From: UBA9659 sp965208605
GTDB lineage: Bacteria > Pseudomonadota > Gammaproteobacteria > Pseudomonadales > Azotimanducaceae
Direction of reading: 5' to 3'
Assembly: GCA_965208605.1 (NCBI GenBank)
Contig: OZ242345.1
Coordinates: 1,736,001-1,800,000, forward strand
Length of the DNA stretch: 64,000 bases
Positions 56,682 to 64,000 of this stretch are shown piece after piece; positions within the stretch are counted from its first letter, which is position 1, and each line of letters starts with the position of its first letter. The notes beneath the pieces were generated by a model that was not told the origin of the DNA, did not search any database, and was given only the letters and a program-made list of their open reading frames with translations. The position numbers and the translations under genes were made by a program.

Positions 56682-57098
56682 TCACTTCACCACCGGCAGA
56701 CTACTGGCGGTCCATTCTGCCATCCCGCCAGAAAGCCGCCGCACATCTTCAAAGCCCAGCGCCTTGAGTTTACGCCCAATGGCTCCAGCGTGTTGCCCCA
56801 TCTTGCATACCAGTACGAGTGGTCGCTGCTTGTGGGCGTCAAGTTCATTCGCCCGAGTGTCAAAACTGGTATAGGGCAGATTCATTGCCCCGACTATGTG
56901 CCCATTGCCGTATGCTTTCATGTCTCTCAGATCCACAATCAAGGCATCTTCGCGATTTACGAGGTTCACCAGATGAGTAGAACTGATAGCCGCGCCGCCG
57001 CGTTTGCCCTCGGTGATAAAAAAAGCAATCAGCAAACCGGCAAAGATGCTGAGCAGAACATAATGATTACCAATAAATTCAAATATCTGTTCGATCAC
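56682..57098 (-). CDS. Membrane-anchored rhodanese-like protein
   Basis: A 138-residue protein from GTG 57098, which gives the usual start V-IEQIFEFIGNHYVLL; an upstream ATG at 57143 would add 15 residues. One membrane helix (about 10-27) leads to a rhodanese domain with the substrate loop cysteine in VLVCKMGQHAG and the family signature DALIVDLRDMKAYGNGHIVGAMNLPY. It probably moves sulfane sulfur at the inner membrane. Rhodanese-secB neighbourhood is common in gammaproteobacteria. Confidence 0.88.
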   Translation of the reverse strand: MIEQIFEFIGNHYVLLSIFAGLLIAFFITEGKRGGAAISSTHLVNLVNREDALIVDLRDMKAYGNGHIVGAMNLPYTSFDTRANELDAHKQRPLVLVCKMGQHAGAIGRKLKALGFEDVRRLSGGMAEWTASSLPVVK

Positions 57099-57159
57099 AA
57101 GGAGTCCAAAGAAGGTAGCCAAAACAGGGCGGGAAGTATACACAAAAATCTACTGCCAT

Positions 57160-57358
57160 CGGCAATCCATGGCTTACGGCGCCCCGCGCCGTCATTCTCG
57201 AGCTTGCTCGGGAATCCAGAGGACGAGCGGTACAGTCTGCCGCATGCCTGGGTCAAGAACGGAGACAAGGCACAAGCCACTGACCCCCGTTGAGGTGTAG
57301 CGGAATATCAAGGGGGTTGGCTTTGTTCCTCTGGATTCCCGCCTTCTTTGATCCTGAC
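57160..57358. repeat. Dispersed hairpin repeat
   Basis: Direct unit cgtcattctcgagcttgctc / gggaatccagaggacgagcg (57190-57226), the 'cgcatgcctgggtcaagaac' spacer, and an inverted unit tctggattcccgccttcttt / gatcctgacgg ending at 57360. It mirrors the arrangement at 48312-48550 with the same spacer sequences in reverse order. Confidence 0.88.
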
Positions 57359-57360
57359 GG

Positions 57361-57930
57361 CTAATTGGGTTTTATCTGGCTAGCGCGGAGCAGGGTGATG
57401 CTCCGGGTCGCACTGGATATGATTTCCTGTGCCTGCTGGTTGAGGATGCGTACCGAGAAGTCGTGGGTGCCACGGTCAAGATGGGTCAGGATGACGGTTC
57501 CAGTGGCTTCCAGGGTGCGAATGGCGGTGCCATCCATCAAGAGCTCCGCGGTATGGCTCGGGTGCATATCAGGGCTAATGGTCACCATCAATGGCAGGGT
57601 GCCGGCATTGCTTCTGAGCACACTCTTGTCCGGGGGCTGGCTGATGGCGACCTGATAGCTGAGCGCACTCGGGTCAGGTCTCGCTTCTTGTTGAAGTTCT
57701 TCTTCTTGAGTCAGCATCTCGCCAGGGTAGCTTAACGTTTCTTGAAGAATGATTTCCTCGGCATCGGCGGCTTCCTTCTGGTCGGAGAAGCGCGGGATAC
57801 CCGCAGCATCAAGGGTCCGATACACCTTGTCGGCCGCTTGCGCAGTCGTGCATAGCAGGCAGGCAAGGGTGGCGGCAAGCAGATGACCCCATGCAGACCT
57901 CTGGGGTGCCATCCTTTTTTTAGCGCGCAT
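57361..57930 (-). CDS. DUF4124-type exported protein near glnA
   Basis: A 189-residue protein with a signal peptide (LLAATLACLLCTTAQAADK). The mature N-terminus KVYRTLDAAGIPRFSDQKEA is the DUF4124 motif (Y...D..G...FSD). The C-terminal half (about 100-185) is a beta-rich domain with QPPDKSVLRSNAGTLPLMVTISP, resembling the extracellular fibronectin-like part seen in such proteins. Function unknown. Found downstream of glnA as in many gammaproteobacteria. The stop lies directly at the edge of a dispersed repeat. Confidence 0.85.
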   Translation of the reverse strand: MRAKKRMAPQRSAWGHLLAATLACLLCTTAQAADKVYRTLDAAGIPRFSDQKEAADAEEIILQETLSYPGEMLTQEEELQQEARPDPSALSYQVAISQPPDKSVLRSNAGTLPLMVTISPDMHPSHTAELLMDGTAIRTLEATGTVILTHLDRGTHDFSVRILNQQAQEIISSATRSITLLRASQIKPN

Positions 57931-57957
57931 TATTCTGCTGTTTTTGATAACGAAGCT

Positions 57958-58005
57958 CTCCTGGCCGTCAGGATCAAAGAAGGCGGGAAGCCAGAGTGGC
58001 GGCTA
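57958..58005. repeat. Dispersed repeat fragment
   Basis: A short copy: ggccgtcaggatcaaagaag then gcgggaagccagagtggcgg. It lies in the gap between the DUF4124 gene and glnA, next to degenerate ttttgataac repeats. Confidence 0.7.
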
Positions 58006-58073
58006 GAGTTGATAATAGCTTTTGATAACACCGCTTTGACAAATAAAAACCGACCCGACCCAAGACGCTGCTC

Positions 58074-59486
58074 CTAGACACTATAGTACATCTCAAATTC
58101 AACCGGATGAGTGGCTGAATTAAGCCGGCTCACCTCTTCGCTTTTTAGTTCAATATAGCCATCAAGCATGTCATCGGTGAACACATTGCCCTGACGGAGA
58201 AAGTCCCGATCCTGGTCAAGTGCATCAAGTGCTTGTTCCAGTGAAGAAGCAACAGTCGGCAGACCCTGCAGTTCCTCCGCTGACATGGCGTAGAGATCCT
58301 TATCCACTGGTCCCACAGGTTCAATTTTGTTCTTGATGCCGTCAATGCCCGCCATCAGCATGGAGGCGAACATCAGATAGGGATTGGCTGAGGGGTCTCC
58401 AAATCTCACCTCGGCTCTGATCCCATTGGGATTCTTCCCCTGGACATGCGGGATGCGGATAGAAGCAGACCGATTTAATGCCGAATACACCAGGATTACC
58501 GGTGCCTCAAAACCGGGCACCAGCCGCTTGTAGGAATTGGTTGCCGGATTGGCGAAGGCGTTGAGTGCTCGGGCATGTTTGATGATGCCGCCTATGTACC
58601 AGAGGGCTTCTTGGGACAGATTGCCGTAACCCTCCCCGGCAAATAGGTTGTTGCCCTTCTTCCATATTGATTGGTGGCAGTGCATACCATTGCCATTATC
58701 ACCCACCAGAGGTTTCGGCATGAAGGTCGCCGTCTTGCCATAAGCATGGGCAACATTGAGGACGCAGTACTTGTAAATTTGCACCTCATCTGCCTTCCTG
58801 ACCAGGGTGTTAAACCGGGTGCCAATTTCACCCTGGCCAGCGGTGCCGACTTCATGGTGATGCAGGTCAATAGTCAGCCCCATGGCTTCCATGGCAGCAG
58901 CCATGCTGTTCCTGACATCATACAGAGAGTCCACTGGCGGCACGGGGAAATACCCACCCTTGATGGCTGGCCGGTGTCCGGTGTTGCCCCCTTCAAAGGT
59001 GGAACCATTCATCCAGGCGGCTTCATCTGACTCAATGGCGTACATGGCACCACCTATACCGGATTGATACTTCACATCATCAAAGACAAAAAATTCAGGT
59101 TCCGGACCAAAGTAGGCAGCATCGCCGATGCCCGTGTCTTCCAAATAGGCTTCGGCGAGTTTGCCGATGCCGCGCGGGTCCCGATTATACCCTTCAAGGG
59201 TGCTTGGGTCCGCTATGTCGCATCGTAGATTGACTGTGGTTTCCTCAGTAAAAGGATCTATGACAGCAGTTGAATCGTCTGGCATAAGAATCATGTCAGC
59301 GTCGTTGATTGGCTTCCATCCAGAGATGGATGAGCCGTCAAACATGGCACCGTTTTTGAAAAAATCCTTGTCTGCCAAGCGCGCATGACTAGTTACATGC
59401 TGTTCCTTACCGCGAGGGTCGGTAAACCTGAGGTCTACCCATTTTGCTTCATGGTCGTCAATAAGTTTTAGGGTCTTGGCCGACAT
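58074..59486 (-). CDS. glnA: Glutamine synthetase, type I
   Basis: Makes glutamine from glutamate and ammonia with ATP; a dodecameric cytoplasmic enzyme. The 470 residues have the expected order: MFDGSSISGWKPINDADMILMPD, FGPEPEFFVFDDV, LHHHEVGTAGQGEIGTRFNTLVRKADEVQIYKYCVLNVAH, FMPKPLVGDNGNGMHCHQSIWKKG, RLVPGFEAPVILVYSALNRSASIRIP, and the adenylylation tyrosine region near the end (IELKSEEVSRLNSATHPVEFEMYYSV with NLYAM-like DLYAMS before it). The adenylylation site suggests GlnE/GlnB control. No nitrogen-regulator genes are in the window. Confidence 0.97.
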   Translation of the reverse strand: MSAKTLKLIDDHEAKWVDLRFTDPRGKEQHVTSHARLADKDFFKNGAMFDGSSISGWKPINDADMILMPDDSTAVIDPFTEETTVNLRCDIADPSTLEGYNRDPRGIGKLAEAYLEDTGIGDAAYFGPEPEFFVFDDVKYQSGIGGAMYAIESDEAAWMNGSTFEGGNTGHRPAIKGGYFPVPPVDSLYDVRNSMAAAMEAMGLTIDLHHHEVGTAGQGEIGTRFNTLVRKADEVQIYKYCVLNVAHAYGKTATFMPKPLVGDNGNGMHCHQSIWKKGNNLFAGEGYGNLSQEALWYIGGIIKHARALNAFANPATNSYKRLVPGFEAPVILVYSALNRSASIRIPHVQGKNPNGIRAEVRFGDPSANPYLMFASMLMAGIDGIKNKIEPVGPVDKDLYAMSAEELQGLPTVASSLEQALDALDQDRDFLRQGNVFTDDMLDGYIELKSEEVSRLNSATHPVEFEMYYSV

Positions 59487-59549
59487 GCTGTACTCCTATT
59501 TGTCATTCTCATAGTGGTGTTGCTACTGTAAGAGAAGCAAAGGTGCGCC

Positions 59550-59555
59550 ATTATA
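59550..59555 (-). promoter_or_regulatory. -10 element of a glnA promoter
   Basis: On the minus strand a perfect TATAAT lies about 64 bp upstream of the glnA start in an AT-rich stretch. The -35 is poor (tttaat-like). A GG/GC pair nearby resembles sigma-54 sites but has the wrong spacing. Confidence 0.35.
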
Positions 59556-59578
59556 ATAAAGAAATCTGTTATTAAATG

Positions 59579-60793
59579 CTAGCCGCCCGCCCGCAGGGCA
59601 TCGTAACTAAACAAGGTATCCATCCTCGCTTCGCCCACCTTGTTGATTAAGCGCTTGATGCAGTGGTCCCTCAGCCAACCCTTTGCCCCGGTGGCATGGT
59701 AGAGCCTGGCATTCTGCCGCGAGCCTTTTTGTACTGCCGCGGTGCGTTTGCGGCGCAGGCTTTCATAGTGCTTCAAACTGGTATCTAGACTATCGCCAGC
59801 CGCTACACAGCGCGCCAGGACAGCCGCGTCTTCTATTGCCATAGCCGCGCCCTGTGCCATAAAAGGCAAGGTGGGATGGCACGCATCGCCCAGTAGGGTG
59901 ATGTTGCCCCGGCTCCAATGCGGCATGGGATGACGGTCAAAGAGTGCCGATTTATAGCAGGCATCTGGGTCAATATTGTCAATCAAGGTGGCAATGCTGG
60001 CATGCCAGTTGGCAAAATCCTGCTTCCATTCAGCTGGTGCGCCGGGCTCGGTCCAGGATTCGGCTGCCGCACCTGGCTGTTCAACACTTGGCTTTTCAAC
60101 GACACCAACGCAGTTTACCAGTTGGCTCTGGCGCACATAGTAGTGCACAAAATGTTTGTGTGGACCCCACCAGACAGTCGTCACCGGGCGGATCAGGCTT
60201 TCGGGTAGCCGTTCGGCGGGCACCAGTCCCCGCCATGCAAGGTTGCCGGTATCTCTCGGTGCATCGGCGCCAAATAGTGCGTTCCTGATCAGGGACTTAA
60301 TGCCGTCAGCACCAATCAATAGGGTGCCGTGATACTCGGTGCCAGCAGCCGTTACTGAGACTCGCGGGGCACCGGTGGGCATCATATCCTGGACAATCTT
60401 GCTCACTCTGGTGTTGGTGTCTAGTTGGATACTCGGTTGCGCCGCCACTGCGGTGTGCAGTATCTGCATGAGGTCAGCCCGGTGAATGTGGTAATAGGGG
60501 AAGCCATACTTTGCTCTGGTTACCTCTCCCAGCGCAGTAACATTCAGTAGGGCACCGCTTTGCCAGTGGCGTATTTCAATCCCCTGAGGCACCGCACTCA
60601 GCTCGGCAAGCGCTGTGGCTAGACCCAGATTATGCAATACCCGAGTCGCGTTCGGGCTGAGTTGAATGCCGGCACCCGGGTCGTCCCTTCCCTGCTCAAA
60701 CACCCGCACCGGATAACCCAACTGGGCAAAACAGAGAGCGGCAGACAGGCCACCAATACCGCCGCCGACAATCAGAATATCTGGCTTGGTCAC
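59579..60793 (-). CDS. FAD-dependent aromatic monooxygenase (salicylate hydroxylase-like)
   Basis: A single-component flavoprotein hydroxylase of 404 residues from GTG 60793, which is preceded by the strong site ggaggg (a TTG at 60820 would add 9). The FAD-binding GGGIGGLSAALCFAQLGYPVRVFEQ, the DG motif in LLIGADGIKSLIRNALFG, and the second FAD motif ITLLGDACHPTLPFMAQGAAMAIEDAAVLARC are all intact. It fits the salicylate/3-hydroxybenzoate hydroxylase group. The aromatic substrate is not known. It is separate from the aromatic-acid cluster genes and is divergent from the efflux operon. Confidence 0.9.
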   Translation of the reverse strand: MTKPDILIVGGGIGGLSAALCFAQLGYPVRVFEQGRDDPGAGIQLSPNATRVLHNLGLATALAELSAVPQGIEIRHWQSGALLNVTALGEVTRAKYGFPYYHIHRADLMQILHTAVAAQPSIQLDTNTRVSKIVQDMMPTGAPRVSVTAAGTEYHGTLLIGADGIKSLIRNALFGADAPRDTGNLAWRGLVPAERLPESLIRPVTTVWWGPHKHFVHYYVRQSQLVNCVGVVEKPSVEQPGAAAESWTEPGAPAEWKQDFANWHASIATLIDNIDPDACYKSALFDRHPMPHWSRGNITLLGDACHPTLPFMAQGAAMAIEDAAVLARCVAAGDSLDTSLKHYESLRRKRTAAVQKGSRQNARLYHATGAKGWLRDHCIKRLINKVGEARMDTLFSYDALRAGG

Positions 60794-61065
60794 CCTCGCC
60801 CTCCGCTCAGGTTGAATCAATATCTGTTCCTGCTACAATGCGCACCCAGAGCCTTTAGCAACAGCCTTAGCAACAGTCATAATAACGGCGTCATTGATCC
60901 CCAAACTACATTGTCTGTGCATGCTATGACAGGTGATTCCCCCAGTGAGAAGACTGCTGATAAGGCACAATCTTGATCTACCGGTTCTCGCCCGCTCATA
61001 CTTCTTGCACGTTTGTGTATGCTTTGTGTGTGCCATGCGAATAGGTTTGATTGGAGTAGAACAAC

Positions 61066-62169
61066 TTGAAGATAGACAAAAAATATCTACTGAGTGGTGG
61101 CATCATCCTGGTGGGCGTATTGTGGCTTCTCACGGGACTCTTGTCCAACGACGAGCAAGATTCAGCTACTGAGCAGGGGCAGCTGGCGCCGGATGAGGCG
61201 GCCACTGCAGCAGCTATCTTCCTGGTGCGCGGTGTACATAGCATAGCGGAAACCCAGACCCTCTATCTTGATGTTCCTAGCCAGACCCTAGCCAGTCGTA
61301 CTGTCCAGGTGAAGGCGGAAATCTCTGGCAAAATTGTGGCGCTCCCTGGTGAACAAGGCACTGAGGTTAACCAAGGCGACCTCCTGTGCCGCATTGCGAT
61401 TGATGCCCGGCAGGATGAATACAATCAAGCCCAGGCTGCCCTGATCAGTGCGCAGATTGAATACGATGGTTTTGTTGACTTGAATAAAAAAGGGCTTCAA
61501 TCGGAGGTTTTGCTTGCCAAGGCAAAGGCGATGCTGGCGCAGGCGAGGACCCAGGCTAAAAGAGCCGACCTTGCCCTTGCCAATACTCAACTGCTTGCCC
61601 CCTTTGCTGGGGTGGTGACCACTCAGGAAGTGGAAATAGGTGACTTCCTGGCACGGGGTGCCCGCTGCGTCAGCCTGATGGAGTTGGATCCCCTTCTGGT
61701 GACTGCCCAGGTGGCAGAAAAAAACATCAGCCAGATGACCCTCGGTGGTGAAGTTGCCATCACCCTGCTGACCGGGGAAACATATAGCGGCCTGCTGAGT
61801 TATATTGGGCATGCCCCAGACCTGACGACGCGTACCTATCCCATTGAGGTGACCATTGCTAACCCAGGCATGACCATCCGCGCCGGTCTCACGGCGGAAA
61901 TGCGCGTCCCCGTCGGGGTAGACAAGGTGCATCTCATCTCGCCCGCCAGTTTGGTGTTGAATAAGAGCGGTACTCTGGGTGTCAGAGTGATGGATGAAAG
62001 GCACCGCGTTAGATTTATGGCGGTTGAAGTCATCGGGGAGAGCCCCGCCGGAATCCTCGTCAAGGGTCTCCCCGAGGAAGTTGACCTGATTACTATTGGT
62101 CAAGAAGAAGTTGTTGAGGGGCAGCTGGTTGAGATGGAATATGCCGCCTTGACTCTGGTGCACCAATAG
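61066..62169 (+). CDS. RND efflux membrane-fusion protein
   Basis: Periplasmic adaptor of a tripartite efflux pump. The 367-residue protein starts at TTG 61066 after ggag and has an N-terminal membrane anchor (YLLSGGIILVGVLWLLTGLL). The lipoyl-like domain QVKAEISGKIVALPGEQGTEVNQGDLLCRI and its return strand ALANTQLLAPFAGVVTTQEVEIGDFLARG flank a short coiled coil (residues 100-170). SLMELDPLLVTAQVAEKNISQM belongs to the beta-barrel domain. It is followed after 22 bp by the RND transporter, with which it forms an operon. Substrate unknown. Confidence 0.93.
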   Translation: MKIDKKYLLSGGIILVGVLWLLTGLLSNDEQDSATEQGQLAPDEAATAAAIFLVRGVHSIAETQTLYLDVPSQTLASRTVQVKAEISGKIVALPGEQGTEVNQGDLLCRIAIDARQDEYNQAQAALISAQIEYDGFVDLNKKGLQSEVLLAKAKAMLAQARTQAKRADLALANTQLLAPFAGVVTTQEVEIGDFLARGARCVSLMELDPLLVTAQVAEKNISQMTLGGEVAITLLTGETYSGLLSYIGHAPDLTTRTYPIEVTIANPGMTIRAGLTAEMRVPVGVDKVHLISPASLVLNKSGTLGVRVMDERHRVRFMAVEVIGESPAGILVKGLPEEVDLITIGQEEVVEGQLVEMEYAALTLVHQ

Positions 62170-62191
62170 ACCCTGGCCCATCGGAATCAGT

Positions 62192-64000
62192 ATGGCACTT
62201 ATCAGTTCTGCAATCAGTCTCATCATAGACCGTACCTTAAGCGTCGTCTTCTTGTTAGCGGCGGTCATGTTTGCTGGCGTCGTGTCTTATAGTGCTATCC
62301 CTATTGAATCCGACCCGGATGTTTCCGTCCCGGCAATCATCGTGCAGGTATTCAATGAAGGGATTTCCCCAGAGGATGCTGAACGTCTGCTGGTACGCCC
62401 CCTGGAGCTTGAACTGCGAAGAATTGAGGGCATTGAAGAGTTAAACAGCTATGCCATGGAAGGCAGTGCGCTCTTGGTCGTGGAGTTTGATTCCAGTTTT
62501 GAACAAGACAAGGCACTGCGCGATGTCAAGGATGCAGTGGATACTGCTAAGGCAAAACTACCCACCAGTGCTGAGGAGCCCCTCGTCAGGGAAATATCCG
62601 TCGCCGACGAGCCCATGCTCACCATTAGCATCGCCGGCCCTGGCCTGTCCTATCGGGAGCGGAATCGGCTCGCCGAAGATATCCGAGATGAAATTGAAAC
62701 CATCACCGAGGTGTTGGAAACGACCATGCGCGGCGAGCGGGAGGAACAGCTCGAAGCCATCATAGATCCGTCCCTGCTGGAAGCCCACGGCATCAGCAAT
62801 AACGAGTTATTTGCCACGGTTGCCAACAACAACCGCCTCATTGCTGCTGGTTTTGTTGATACGGGTCGGGGCAACTTCTCGGTCAAGGTGCCCAGTGTGA
62901 TTGAGACGGCAGCTGATGTGTTATCAATCCCTATTAAAGCCACCCGGGATGGGGTGGTTACGCTAGGTGATGTGGTCACCCTTCGCCGTACCTTCAAAGA
63001 TGCCCGGGGATTCACCAGGATCAATGGCTTACCGGCAGTGGTCATTGAAGTGCTCAAACGCCCTAAGACCAGCGTTGTGGATGTCGTCCAGAAGGTAAAG
63101 GCCTTGCTTGAGGCAATGCAGCCGGGCTTTCCCAAAGGTGTGGAAGTCAGTTACATCACCGATATGTCCAAGCATACCCTTGAGCAGGTCAACTCTCTGG
63201 AAGGGAATATCACCACCGCTGTGTTGTTGGTGTTGATGGTAGTGATCGCGACGGTAGGGGTGCGTTCCGGGCTACTGGTGGCCTTTAGTATTCCATTTTC
63301 ATTCTTGTTCGCGTTTACCTTCCTGAACTTGATCGGCTACACCTACAACATGATGATCATGTTCGGCATGCTCCTGGGTCTTGGGATGTTGATTGATGGT
63401 GCCATAGTGGTGGTTGAACTGGCGGATCGGCAACTCAAGGATGGCAAGACCCCTAAGGCGGCTTATGTCTACGCGACTCGGCGCATGTTTCTGCCGGTCC
63501 TGGCATCAGCAGGCACCACTCTGGCGGCCTTCCTCCCGTTGCTTTTCTGGCCTGGCGTGGTCGGCGAGTTTATGCGTTATCTGCCGGTGACGGTGCTTGC
63601 CGTCCTAGTCGGTGCGCTGATTTACGCGCTCTTGTTCGCGCCGGTGCTGGGGGCTATGACCAGTCACCAGATTCCGAAACAAGAAGGTAATGTACAGCTG
63701 GTTGACGAAGGGCGGTTTGATGAACTGCGCGGCGCCATCGGCTGGTACGCCAAGGTACTGCACTTTTCCACAACCCATGCCTTGCTCGTGATTGGCATGG
63801 CGATGACGCTACTCGTCGGTGTGTTTGGAATCTATCTGGTGGCTAACCACGGCAATCGGCTTTTCGTGAGTGCGGATCCGAGTCATACCATGGTGAGTGT
63901 CAGCGCTAAGGGCAACTTTTCCGCTACAGAAACGCGGGACATTATGATTGATGTGGAGCGCCGACTATTAGATGTCGGTTACATAGAAAGCATCTATACC
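62192..64000 (+). CDS. RND efflux transporter, N-terminal part (runs off the window)
   Basis: Inner-membrane proton-driven pump of the AcrB type, here the first 603 residues. It starts at ATG 62192 with the family's membrane entry (ISLIIDRTLSVVFLLAAVMFAGVVSYSAIPIESDPDV). EDAERLLVRPLELELRRIEGIEELNSYAMEGSA and the KVPSVIETAADVLSIPIKAT region match porter domains; AVLLVLMVVIATVGVRSGLLVAFSIPFSFLFAF, then MLLGLGMLIDGAIVVVELADRQLKDG, holds the conserved aspartate-containing helix of the proton path. The gene continues beyond 64000. It follows the fusion-protein gene directly. Confidence 0.93.
   Translation, partial: MALISSAISLIIDRTLSVVFLLAAVMFAGVVSYSAIPIESDPDVSVPAIIVQVFNEGISPEDAERLLVRPLELELRRIEGIEELNSYAMEGSALLVVEFDSSFEQDKALRDVKDAVDTAKAKLPTSAEEPLVREISVADEPMLTISIAGPGLSYRERNRLAEDIRDEIETITEVLETTMRGEREEQLEAIIDPSLLEAHGISNNELFATVANNNRLIAAGFVDTGRGNFSVKVPSVIETAADVLSIPIKATRDGVVTLGDVVTLRRTFKDARGFTRINGLPAVVIEVLKRPKTSVVDVVQKVKALLEAMQPGFPKGVEVSYITDMSKHTLEQVNSLEGNITTAVLLVLMVVIATVGVRSGLLVAFSIPFSFLFAFTFLNLIGYTYNMMIMFGMLLGLGMLIDGAIVVVELADRQLKDGKTPKAAYVYATRRMFLPVLASAGTTLAAFLPLLFWPGVVGEFMRYLPVTVLAVLVGALIYALLFAPVLGAMTSHQIPKQEGNVQLVDEGRFDELRGAIGWYAKVLHFSTTHALLVIGMAMTLLVGVFGIYLVANHGNRLFVSADPSHTMVSVSAKGNFSATETRDIMIDVERRLLDVGYIESIYT

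Noticed and set aside
59490..59578. Sigma-54 promoter for glnA
   Set aside because: The best GG/GC pair on the minus strand has 9 rather than 10 bases between GG and GC and lacks clear NtrC sites.

Overview
The window looks like chromosome from a gammaproteobacterium. The evidence is the gene order dnaX-ybaB-recR-rnd-ycgN, a SecB chaperone next to a rhodanese protein and glnA, a class III (PhaC/PhaE) polyhydroxyalkanoate synthase, a monomeric NADP isocitrate dehydrogenase, a fused indolepyruvate oxidoreductase and a cobalamin-riboswitch-controlled BtuB receptor. A marine or host-associated life style is only an inference, from the abundance of repeats, gene remnants and phytanoyl-CoA-dioxygenase-like enzymes. 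Core genes are moderately GC-rich. The block at about 4.5-10.3 kb is clearly AT-rich and accessory.

Layout. 0-2.7 kb: a transposase remnant, galE with a 23-C homopolymer, a phosphoglucose isomerase remnant, and an autoregulated winged-helix gene with a disrupted partner. 2.7-4.5 kb: a phage-like cassette of small genes with two duplicated families (order B-C-C'-B'). 4.5-10.3 kb: two lipoproteins, a membrane-anchored single-HKD phospholipase-D-like protein, a membrane/coiled-coil plus secreted vWA-like gene pair, and a glycine-zipper plus HNH-nuclease-like pair. 10.7-21 kb: amino-acid catabolism (Lrp, indolepyruvate oxidoreductase, leucine dehydrogenase), a GH20 hexosaminidase and PHA synthesis. 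21.4-24.5 kb: XRE/ImmA-IrrE regulator, GIY-YIG protein, AlkB-like dioxygenase and a small membrane protein. 24.6-28.8 kb: a phosphotransferase facing an aldo/keto reductase-acyl-CoA dehydrogenase cluster. 29-42.7 kb: a defence-rich stretch (MmeI-like restriction-modification enzyme, Fic protein, McrBC with an extra copy of the McrB N-terminus) interleaved with isocitrate dehydrogenase, aldehyde dehydrogenase and a phytanoyl-CoA dioxygenase. 42.7-50 kb: cobalamin riboswitch, btuB, tRNA-Phe, AlkB plus a methyltransferase-like partner, and a secreted MORN/ClpP-like protein. 50-64 kb: housekeeping genes (ycgN, rnd, recR, ybaB, dnaX, GDPD, secB, rhodanese, glnA), a flavin monooxygenase, and an RND efflux pair that runs off the right edge.

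Two global features dominate. First, a dispersed hairpin repeat (GTCATTC...CGGGAATCCAG and its complement) fills most intergenic gaps and borders or interrupts several broken genes. Its hairpin arms differ between copies but stay complementary within each copy. Second, short tandem repeats with 6-15 bp units, each with its own sequence, occur at more than fifteen loci. They lie in frame inside conserved proteins (SecB, DnaX, hexosaminidase, PhyH, phosphotransferase, HNH protein, Lrp N-terminus) and in leaders, including eight 13-bp units inside a peripheral hairpin loop of the cobalamin riboswitch. Together they suggest a genome undergoing unusual local sequence duplication.

All calls were made by reading the sequence; no database search was run. 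Family names rest on recognised motifs, and start codons are inferred from ribosome-binding sites and family lengths.
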